Of a stretch of 64,000 nucleotides of DNA, positions 8,788 through 20,700 are shown one piece after another. A model generated the notes under the pieces. It was given only the letters and a program-made list of their open reading frames with translations. It made no database searches and was not told the DNA's origin. Position numbers and translations under genes: made by a program. Source of the DNA: Eledone cirrhosa (lineage: Eukaryota > Mollusca > Cephalopoda > Octopoda > Eledonidae); the NCBI GenBank assembly GCA_964016885.1, contig OZ024740.1, positions 206,034,821-206,098,820 on the forward strand. The letters are read 5' to 3'. Position 1 is the first letter of the stretch. Every line of letters starts with the position of its first letter.

Positions 8788-11700
8788 GTGAGAAAATAAT
8801 TTTATATTTCTTGCTTAACCTTTAACCCCCTGTAATGATTTTCCAGAAAATATCTAAAAATGGGTTTGTTGATTCAAATATTTGCAGTAACTTTACTATT
8901 GGACAGATCATTGGAAAAATTTGCAATACAAGGACTTTAATTTTTAATGTGATGTTTTGTATCTTTCAAGGATGGTTTGATGTGGTACAGGATATTAAAT
9001 GTTAAAAAAACATTTTGAGTGCAATAAAAATATGATGAACATTTCTATTTTTTCCATGCTGGCAGGACTTGAATGGGTCATTACAGACGAAGTCCTCCTA
9101 ATTGGGCTGGGTAACTCTACCGTGTTCAAATATATTCCATGTTTTGGCATGGTTTCTATAGGTAGAAGTTCTTTCTAATACCAACTATTTGACAGTATAC
9201 TGGGTGTATTTTATTGTGGCACCACTAGTTGTCATATCACTGACATGATTGAAGAGTCCTTTGTAACCTTTTTGGCATGATTTCTACAGTTGGATGCTCT
9301 TCCTAATATCAACTACTTTGCAAAGTCTACTGGGTACATTTTGTCATAGCACCAACACCAGAACCATTTTCTTGTCCTCTCTAGAATGAAATATGTGCAG
9401 TGTTTTATGAAACCATTGAAAATTCTGTTAAACAGTCTGTATGTTGTTTTTAGTGTTTACTAATCATGTATTGTTTTCTTTATAGATCTTACTGGAAAAG
9501 CATTATTTCATCTTTGGTGACCATGGTGGTCTTATTGTGGCAATTAAGCAGTCGGTACTTACTGATACAATACTGTACGTAAACAACACTCTTTTCTAAT
9601 ATTTACATACTATTGTTGAATTTGGGCTCTGATTTGCTTAAAATAACTTAAATATCTTTATATAAATAGTCTCACTTTAACTATACAAATAACTGATAAG
9701 GTGCAAGCATAGCTGTAGTGTTTGTTTCATAACTATGTGGCTTTGGTACCTTGGGCAAGTGTCTTCTGCGAAAATATTTCCAGTTGACAAATGCCTTGAG
9801 TAAAATTTGATAGGCAGAAAATGTGTGTGTATGTATGTGTGTGTGTATATATGGGTTTAGATCGATATCCAATGATTTTGATCTTGTTGCTTACAATTTT
9901 CTCAACAAATCCATTTGGATCACACGCATAGGATCAATTGTAAGGCAACATTTCCAGCCAGAAGTATGAACTCTGACAAACAACAAATAATTCCTAGAAC
10001 AAATCATGCACACCACCAACCCATCCCTCCACACGACAGTAGTGGATTGGCAGTATCGGTAGAGAGTCGGACACCATGCTTTGAAGCATAGAGTTACGTC
10101 CTTTTATGATCTGAGTTCAAATCCCGCCGAGGTTAACTTTGCCTTTCATCCTTACGGGGTCGATAAAATAAAGTACCAGTAATGTACTGGGTAATTGCTG
10201 GCCTTGTGCCTAAAATAGAAACAATTATTAATATTACCTCCATCTTTATCATTATGTATCCTCTTAATAATGATAATAATAAGGGAATCTATATAATAAT
10301 AAAGATAGAGATAATAATAATAATAATTTCTGTCATATGGGGGATGAGTTGGTGGAGTGGTGGTGGTGTATATGGCTCATTTTAGGAGGTTATTTGTTGT
10401 TTGTCAGAGTATATACTGTTTTACTGTCTATGGGAGTACAGGTGTGGTGATTGTGCACAAAGAAAAGTAAGTCACAAGTATGCAACAGTGTCTCAGTTTA
10501 GGGTGTTAGCTTAGGTTTATGTTGAATGTTAGTGGAGAAAGTGTGTCTTCTAGAGTGTCTGCAGTTTACAATTATCTGGGATTTCACGTTAATTACGTTG
10601 GTTTTTAATTTAATGATTTCTACTGATTCAGCAAGGCAGCAGCTGCAGTGGCTTTTTCCGACAGAGTAAGGGGCAGCTCATCTACATATGGACCACATGA
10701 TCTGGTAGATTCTCCTTTTATCTTTGAGGCCCCATATCAGGTCGGCCAGTCGTGTGTTGGAGCGCTTATTTCCGTTATTGAAGAGGCTTCTATGGTTGTA
10801 TAGCCGCTCCTTAAACGTTGTTGAGGTGGCTCCTATATATGTGTACTTATTTGTGCTCGTCATCACATTGCACTTATATGCGATGTTCTTAGTGAGACAC
10901 TCGTTTCCCAGTGGGCACTCCTTTCTGTGTATGCAGTTCCATTTATCATTCCTCGAGGTTGCCATATGTTGATGATGGTCTGTCTCATGTTGGTTGGTGT
11001 TGGTCTGTTGTGGTTTGTGGAGTGTGATTCTGTGGTGTGTTATGGAGTGGTTTCCATGTTTCATTGAACACTTTGAATTCTTTCCTATTTGTGTTTACTA
11101 TGGTGAGTTGAAGCAGAGAATGAGAATTTGACAGCGTGCCTGTTGAATAGTTTGTGATATCTGTGTGTGGGTGGGAAGGAGTCATCCAGGGCCCTGAAGA
11201 AGATACCAGATACATTGGTTGCAATGTGTCTCAATACGGCGTGTTGTACCATGTCACTGTGTGTCTTCTGGCCCTGGTATGTTTGGTGTGGCTATTAGAG
11301 TCTACTTTATTTCTGCTAGTGTTGTCAGGCTCAGTTCTGTGGTTTTGTTCAGTATGTGCTCAGTCACATTCATTATATTTCAGATCTCCGTCATTGGGTA
11401 TTCTACTATTTATTATCTTATGGGTGTGTGTCTTAGGTAAGCTTGTATGATGGAAGGGTTTTAGATAAATATAAATACTTTAAAATAAGCAGTTTCATAT
11501 CATAGGTCCAGGGGCAGCTTCTGGTAGGTTGGTATTTATAGGGTTAAAAACTATAGGCAATGTAATATGATAATGAAAGGGTTAGATTCATGAATTTATT
11601 TTATTTGTTTTTATATTATCAGCTATTCCTGGAACAACGGAGAAACCTGGACATCATTAAAATTTACTGAACGAAAGATCTGGGTATATGGTTTGTTAAC

Positions 11701-14700
11701 AGAACCAGGTGAAAAAACGACAGTATTTTCAATATTTGGATCATATGCAGAGAAACATGAATGGTTAATTGTGCAAGTCAACTTAAGCTCCATTTTTAGT
11801 AAGTGTAATCTTTGCCACTGTCACCATCACCACCGCCATCATCATCACTACTACCGCCATCATCATCACTACCACCGCCATCATCATCATCACTACCACC
11901 GCCATCATCATCACTACTACCGCCATCATCATCACTACCACCACCACCATCATCATCACTACCACCACCATCATCATCATCACCACCACCATCATCATCA
12001 TCATCATCACTGCCACCATCATTACCACCACCATCATTACCACCACCATCATCATCACCACCACCACCACCATCACCACCAACACCATCGTTACCACCAA
12101 CTCATCATCACCATCACCATCACTCACAGGATGAAGAATGTATTGCCCTGGAAGATGGTGAGGGAGACGGGCTGAAACAGCCACTCCACCTCGCGGGGCT
12201 CTCATCTGCGGGCGGCCAACTCTGCCCTGATGTCAGTGATTAGGGATGTGGTCTGGGGGCAAAGAACAGCGGAAGTCTCCACTGCTACAGACTCTACCAC
12301 AAACCTATCCGAGAGCGGCCAATACTTGGAGAGTTTGCCCTCTTCGGCTTGGCAGGCAGCAGAGCCTGGGCTGGTAGCCGAAAGCTTTTTGTTATGGAAA
12401 GAGCACTACCACCTAACAAGGTGAACTGGGTGTTTTTTGTCATGGTGCCTGCACTACAACCTTACAGAGCAGACTGGGTGCTTTTTTGGTGTGGAACCAG
12501 TACTTCCACCTTGCAAGGTAGACTATCATTGCGGTGGCAGCATTATCACCTTACCGCGATCTGTTATGCTTTCGTACGGTCTCATGTTCTACTGAGTGCA
12601 CAGGAGAAGTTATGTCTTTGACACATCTCAAAGGTCCCACCCAATCCTTTGTTAGGCAAGCTTTCTATAGCTGAATGCTTTCCTTTCTAAGTCCACAACC
12701 AGTTATGTTGGGCATACTGGATTTAGCTACAAATCCATGATGTCCCACCTCTACTGGAAGTAATGTACACTACCATTCTCATCCATAACACAATTCCCTA
12801 AATCCTTCATATTTTAGGTTTTTTTCATGCGTACTCTATATTCCCTTCTAGAAGCACTGTTAACTCAACAACCAGGATATTATTTGTCAAGTAAGGCAGC
12901 TGCTGACTGGAGAATCTCAATGATTTTTACATCTTCTAATAGTATTGTTCCCTATAGCTGTGCTAAGCAGTTTTGATGTTAACAGGGAAAGGTATCACTC
13001 CCTGCATCATTGCCAAGCATTAATGATGCTACTGGAGAACAATAGTATTGATGCTACTTAAGTATGTCCAAGTTGTTTTGGTTCACAATATCTTCTTGTC
13101 AGTATTCTCTTTCACAAATACATCAAAGCTAAAGATGCAGGCAGTCTTCACTTTTGTATATATGCATGTATGTAAACACATGTATATTCATGCAAATACT
13201 GACTTGTAAACATACACTCAATTGCAGATTTGTACAGAGACTCAGCTACATACATTCATGAATACACATCTCTCTCTCACCACATACATCTATCAATATA
13301 GGTATGAGAAATTGTTGAATCGTATGCTGTCTCTGTAGAATATAAATCTATTTTATTTAATCGAGAAAATGTTTGATAGCCCCTTCAAAGTTTTGTCTTT
13401 CATAAGCCTCGTCAGCCAAAACTTCAAAGCCACTGTCAACCTTTTTCTTTGATAAATAAAATTCATACTTTACTTGTGTGTATTAAGTGCTTATTCTGTT
13501 AATGTTTGACTGTTTTTATGTCTGATTATACATTAAAAAAACAAAACATCCATTCATTTAATAATTTATAGAGTAATTAAATATCTTTTAATTTCATTAT
13601 CAGAATCTGTTTGCAGCAAGGAAGATTATAAACTGTGGTCTTTGTCTGATACTCTGAAAGAAACTGAAGGAATTAAGGGTTGCCTGTTAGGACGAAAAGA
13701 TATACTTGAAAAACGTGTTCCACATGCAAAATGCTACAATGGAGAAGAGTACATACGACCAGTAATTATAAAGAACTGCACTTGTACAAGGGAAGATTTT
13801 GAATGGTTTGTACACAGTTTGTGGTTATAAATGTCTTGATATGTACAAAACAACACCATGACTGCATCACATTAAAAATTGAACTCTTTAGTTTACTGCA
13901 ATTTTTCACTAAAATGTCTCTACTAGTAAAGATACTATAAACATTTGAATTAACAAACCCATTTTTATATATTTTCTTCTAAATCATTATGAAATGTTAA
14001 ATATGTAGCTAAGTATACATTACACTGGTCAACACACTTTTTTGCTGACTTAGGTTTTGTTTTTAGCTAATTTTGAGGTGCTGATTTCAAATATGGCATC
14101 CATATTTTCCTAACACATCAGGTTTCCATGTTTGTCTTTCGCTCGGCTATCCTATAAACACAGGAAACGCGGATATTTTGTATGTCCTCCTTGTTGGCCA
14201 AGTGAAAACTTGACGGGATATAAAAAAAGTATTGTCATTTTTAAACTCAGCCACCCCAAACTATGCAAGAACAGGTCTTAAACTTAGGTCAGCAGCAAAA
14301 AACCAAAATTGTGTTGCCCAGTGTTATCAATTGTCTAATTTCATTATTTCTTCCTTATTTGGTTCACAATAAACTCATTCTTTACCATCTATATTGTATA
14401 TAGGGTGACAAATTAGCAGAGTTGTTAGGACAGCAAATAGAATCATCATCACTTTTATGTTTTCTTTTCCATGTTTGTATGGCTTAGATGAGTTCTTTCC
14501 TATGTCATCTTTGTTATTTTTATTCCCACTTTCAGTGATTATGGCTTTAAATTAAGATCTCGACACAGTTTGACCTGTGAAACAGACTCCAATTCTGACC
14601 TTGATATACATAAAATACCGAGTCCTTGTTATCCTGGAACTTACTATTCTTACACTAAAGGGTTTGTATATAATACGTTTCTTTTAAATTTAATCATCAT

Positions 14701-17700
14701 CATTTTTTCATTTGTTTTTTCATGGTTGCTTGGGTTGAACAAGATCTTTTTTTGGAAGGTTTTCTATGACAGGATACCCTTCCTGACACCATCTTATACC
14801 TTATTCTAAGTGTGGTGTATGCCACTGACATATGTCAAATTGCTACACTGCTGGATGTATTGTTTATGGAAGGTATAAACAACTGTCACAACAGGATTTA
14901 CAAACAGCGTCAATATATTTGCAGCGACTGAGACACCCACATACATGCATCATATGGCATTGAAATACCTCAAAATAATCTATTTTAACAAATATAGAAT
15001 CTATTATGTTTGTATACGAGAATATTTGGATGTCATCATCATCTAATGTTCATTTTCCACGTTAGCATGGGTTGGACGGGCTGTCTCGTTGTGGGAGATC
15101 CAGGTTGGTTAAGACCCGTTTTTCAAAAGAAAGCAAATAGTACATGAAAAAGGGATCCTTTTGTATCTCTTACTTTTCTCAAGTTTTCACCCCTTAATTA
15201 CACTGTACTGTTTTTTTTAAAAAACAATCCTAATCACAAATCTAATAGTTATGTACTCAGTCCACTCTGTAAAGTGGCAGAGCTGATGCCACGATAAAAC
15301 ACACAGTACATAGATGCTTGGTGTTAGGGAGGGCATCCAGTCATAGAAACCATGTCAAATATGTATGAGCAAGGTGTAGTCTAACCTCACGACCTGACAA
15401 CCAGCCCAACAGTGTGGAAAGTTGTTGTTGTTTTGTTTGTCTTACTTTTCTCTAGTTTCCATTCCCTTATTTCTAAATTGCAATATACTTACTTTCTCAA
15501 AGCAATCTTAACTATATATTTCACAATGTTTCATATAAACTATACAGCTATATATACTTGTGTTTTGTCAGTTACCGTCGTATTGCTGGTGATAGCTGTA
15601 AAGGTGGAATGGAAGCAATGTATGCTCCACAAATGAATTCTTGTCCAGTCAAAGGTAATACAGTTTTTATTTGTATTAACCCTTTCAATACCAACCTGCC
15701 TGAACTGCTCCTTATTCTATGTTATAAAACATCCCTTCTAGAAGTATTTATACTCATATCAAAACCTTCAAGCATAATTTTAAGTTAATGTTCCAAATGT
15801 AAGCTCACTAATGAAAAAGTTAGTTATTTTATTAAATCCCTCAAAATTTTGTATTATTTTCACAATTAATTGAAACACATTGGCAGTGTATTTCATTAGA
15901 AATTTGGCCACCAACGGGATATTTAATCATTACCTGCTGAAAAACATTTTGGTTTGCTGTTGCTGAATGGTCCTAATCCACTTCATTTAGCAAGACATTT
16001 CACTTCACATTGTTCAAGTTCACTCAGCCAAAGTAATGAGTACCAGTGGCAGGTCGGAGTTAACCTTCCAATGGAGTGTCGTCCTGACAATCTTTTATTC
16101 TTAGTTACTTAATACTAATGAAACTGGAATAAGCTCCATCCTGATAAACCTTTAGGCTCAAGATAGATTTTAATTCTTTCATTGTCATATTTCTAATGAA
16201 ACACACTGCCTATGATTTTGAAATAATTAAAAAAAATAATCAAGAATTTTGAGGGATTTAGTAAAGCAACTAATTTTCACATTATTAAGATGGTATTTGG
16301 AATATAATTTAACATAGGTTCTTGCTTAAAATTATTGTGGACAGTCTTAATGGTTTTTAGATAAATATAAACACTTTAAAGTAAACAGTTTTATATTGTA
16401 GAACTAGAGGCAGTTTGAGGTTGCTTGGTATCAAAAGGTTTAACTAATGTACTAAGCTCAGTTCATGCTACCCAGTCACTTTTATCCTTCCTCAACACAT
16501 GACCCAACCATCTTATTCCATGTCTCTTAACATTTATCACTGACTCAATTCCTGTCATCTACTGCAATTCATAGTAGTCTTCTCTCTCTGTTGATGACTA
16601 AACAGAGACAATTTAGGCTGAAAGGGGACTTATCAGACTGAATGAGCATGTAACAACTCCTCCTTAAACCCTATATTGTCTCTGTTTCATTGTAAACACT
16701 GAGAGAAGACAGTCAATGAATTGTAGAACAGAAGATGATTGGAATAGAGCCGGTAATGAATGTTGTGAAGAGAAATAGAATGAGATGGTTGGGTCGTTTT
16801 GAGGAAGGATGAAAGTGACCAGGAGAAAGAATGATGGAAAACCATATAGAAGGAAGTAGAGGAAGGTGATGGCCAAAAGAGACATGGCTAAAGATGATAG
16901 AAGAGAAAATAAAAGCCAGGGTATTGGTGGTGGGGGTGCAGATGCTAGGGCATAATGGAAAAGCTTGTTATGAAGCCAGGAAGGCTAATCTCTGCTCTTA
17001 AAACACTTGCATTAATGTTTGTTGTTTCAGAAATTCCAGAATTCCTCTTGTATGCTCAACGGAAAATGATTCATCGATATGAATTTGGTACTGAGAAAAA
17101 TGACATCCTTGTACAAGGAGGCATTTATGATGCTGTAGTTTTTGATTTTGACAAAGCAGACAACTGTATCTACTGGGGAGACCTGGCTTTGGACACAATA
17201 ATGGTTAGTTGAAGTGTATTTCTCTCTTTCTCTCTTTCTTTCCCTCTTTCTATCTCTTTCTTTCCCCCTCTCTCTCTATATATCTCTCTCTTTCTCTCTT
17301 GTTCTCTTTAATCCTTCTCTCATTCTCTCTATCTATTGCTATCTCTTTAGAAAAAAAATGGCTGTGTTCAGACCTAGATAACGATGAGCTCTGCCAGGTT
17401 TAAATGCCCAAGACAATGTCTCTAGGACTTCATCACCACATCATTCTTATGACTGCGTCAATAGTTCCAGATCCATGGATGGAGTCTTCTCAGAGTGTAA
17501 GACAATACCTTACAGTATTTGTTCTAGCTCTTTACATTCTGCAATCAAACCCAGCCGTGGCCTCTTGGATTGTTTAACACCATCTGGTGGTTGCAGAATG
17601 AACAAATGGTTAAGGAATTCACTTCAAAAACATTAGGTCCCAGGTTCGATCTCACTGCGTGTCATTTACCATAGTCTTGAATCAACCCAAGCCTGTGGAT

Positions 17701-20700
17701 GAATTTGGTTGACAGAAACAGTTTGGAAGCCTGTTAGATGGACCTGTAATTCAAAGGGCCAACCTTGTCACACACTGTATCATGATGAATCTTCCTGAGA
17801 ATTACGTTAAATGTACTTGTGTCTGAGGAATGCTCAGCTACTTGCATGTTAATTTCACAAGCAGGCCATTCCATGAAACAACTGGAACACTCATTGTTAA
17901 AACTGACACAGGTACATCCATCACTACCTGTCACAGTAAGAAATAAAACATCTCTTTTTATTTCATTCATTTCTTCACATTCTTTGTTTCTCTCATTCTT
18001 TTGTGTTCTTCTTGGTCTCTTTCATCTTCTAGTGCTCTTCTTCATCTCTCATTCACTTTAGTTCTTCTTCACCTCTCTCATTCTCTTTAGTTCTTCTTCA
18101 TCTCTCTCATTCACTTTAGTTCTTCATCTCTCATTCACTTTAGCTCTTCTTCATCACTCATTCATTTTAGTTCTTCTTCATCTCTCATTTATTTTTGTTC
18201 ATTTTCATCTCTCATTCACTTTAGCTCTTCTTCATCTCTCATTCACTTTAGCTCTTCTTCATCTCTCATTCACTTTAGCTCTTCTTCATCTCTCATTCAC
18301 TTTAGCTCTTCTTCATCTCTCATTCACTTTAGCTCTTCTTCATCTGTCAGTCACTTTAGTTCTTCTTCATCTCTCTCATTCACTTTAGCTCTTCTTCATC
18401 TCTCATTCACTTTAGCTCTTCTTCATCTCTCATTTACTTTAGCTCTTCTTCATCTCTCATTCACTTTAGCTCTTCTTCATCTCTCATTCACTTTAGCTCT
18501 TCTTCATCTGTCAGTCACTTTAGTTCTTCTTCATCTCTCTCATTCACTTTAGCTCTTCTTCATCTCTCATTCACTTTAGCTCTTCTTCATCTGTCAGTCA
18601 CTTTAGCTCTTCTTCATCTGTCAGTCACTTTAGCTCTTCTTCATCTGTCAGTCACTTTAGCTCTTCTTCATCTGTCAGTCACTTTAGCTCTTCTTCATCT
18701 CTCTCATTCACTTAAGCTCTTTTTCATTGCTCATTCACTTGTGTTATTACAATGAAGCTATTTAATCATTTCACTTCTCCCATTCCTCTCCTCCCACTAC
18801 TCTTCCTCTTTCCACTTATCTCCCTCCACTTTTTTCTCCCACTTCTTTTCTCCTCTTACCCTATCTTCCTCTTCATCTACATCAAACTGGCTGACTTGAA
18901 ACATACTTTACTTTCAGAGACTCTGTTTAGATGGAAATCACAGCAAAGAGATTATTATCGAAAAAGATGTATCTAGCATTGAAGGAATGGCTTTTGACTG
19001 GACTTCAGGCAATATCTATTGGATTGATTCTGTGGCTCGCAAACTGGAAGTGGTACATAAAACTGGTCGTTTCAGGAGAACACTTCTCAGTGGAACTGAA
19101 CACCTGGATAAACCTCGCTCTCTTGCCCTTAAACCACACTATGGGTACGTAAATTTACTGTTAATTTGAGGAACACCACAAGACCAAGGTTGTCACAGAC
19201 TAAGTCAGTACATAATTGGGGTTACTGACCTCTCAGACAGGCCAGTGAGTGCATCTTTCTTACATACATTCCTGTACTCTACAGAGGGTATTGGATACAT
19301 TTTATTATGGTACCAACACTTGGCTGGTTGTTATGTCTTTGACATAATTGAAGAGTCTTCTCGGCCCTTTATTTGGCGAGTTATATGTGGTTAGATGCTC
19401 TTTACAAATTTTACTGGTTGTGTTTTATTGTGGCATCCTCACTAGAGAGGTTCTTATGTCTTTTATACAACTGAAAAGTCCTCTTGACCCTTTATGGAAC
19501 ATTGGGTTTTGATGGGTTTACCCTTTTTCCTACATTCTTCTTCTAGCTTCTATTTAAGGGAGGCCTTCACTGGTCTGTTCATGGATATGTGTAACACATG
19601 GTGAAGCCGCTTCTGCCATTGTACAGGGATGGTATTCCACACATTACTCAACCAGCTTCTTTCCATGACCTCCCGATTAGTGATATGGCTTCCTCAAGAA
19701 ATCTTTGGAATGATCCTAAGGCAACGCCTTTGAAAGGCATCTATAGTTCTGTGGTTATTTTTTAGGTCTTTTTCCGTGTCTTGTTAGCATAAATGAAAGT
19801 AATCTCTTCTGATAGGTCCACGTAGCATCAGAAAAAGAAAGTAATGTAGCTTGATATAGTGGAATGAGGGAAAAAAGTACATAGATTAATTTTCAGATAC
19901 TTTCATTACCATACTTCTAATGAAAGATATTGCTTGTAATATTCAAATAATTTTGAAAATAATAACAAATTTCAAGGGATTTAGTAATATAATTTTCTCA
20001 TTATTAAGCTAGTATATGGAATGTAACTTAAAGGATATTACATAAAATTATGATGAAAGGTTTTCAAATAACCATTTAAAACCAAATAACCATTTAAAAC
20101 AAACAGCTTCGTATTACAGTACCAAGAGTGGTTTTAGGTGGTTTGGTATAAAAAAGGCTAAACATAAGAGTAAGGGAATGAGAATGATTGGAAGGTAGAG
20201 CATTTAAATAATTGAACATATATATCAGTACTGTTTAAATCTTTAGCATTTACATTACTTTATATTTACTATTGTATTTTCAAGCTATGAGATTTTAATA
20301 TTATTTATTTTGAGAACAATACCTTAGCATCAGTATGAGTGGCCGGTTACAGCCAGTTTGAACAGAAACAGGTGAGAAAATTCTGGCCAGATATGTCCGG
20401 TTTAAATGCTAAAGGGTTAAAGATCAAATCTGCTCATGAAAATCAGCAGTTGTTGATAGATAAACTAATAAATTCTTCTTATTTAATTTTCTGACAGCTA
20501 CTTGTATTGGACAGACTGGTCATCCTCTAACCCACGTATAGTGAAAGCCAGTATGGACTGTCGCAACATCAGCTATATAGTTGAGGGCAAAGATAATTTG
20601 GTTTGGCCGAATGGTATTACTATTGACCACCAGATGGGACGGTTATACTGGACAGATGCCTTTCTTGACCAAATTGTTTCATCTGATTTAGATGGCAATG

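Noticed and set aside
10036..10120. Functional tRNA genes at SINE heads
   Set aside because: A- and B-box-like motifs are present but the cloverleaf is degraded and each is followed by a SINE body.
11693..12243. His-rich and Ser/Pro-rich proteins
   Set aside because: Products of the CAT/CAC microsatellite behind a strong donor at 11798; the first part is genuine exon 3 and the rest is intron.
12230..12621. Short protein genes in the GC-richer patch
   Set aside because: The patch has a diverged partner at 26270-26490 with no conserved frame, and continues into dispersed repeat D.
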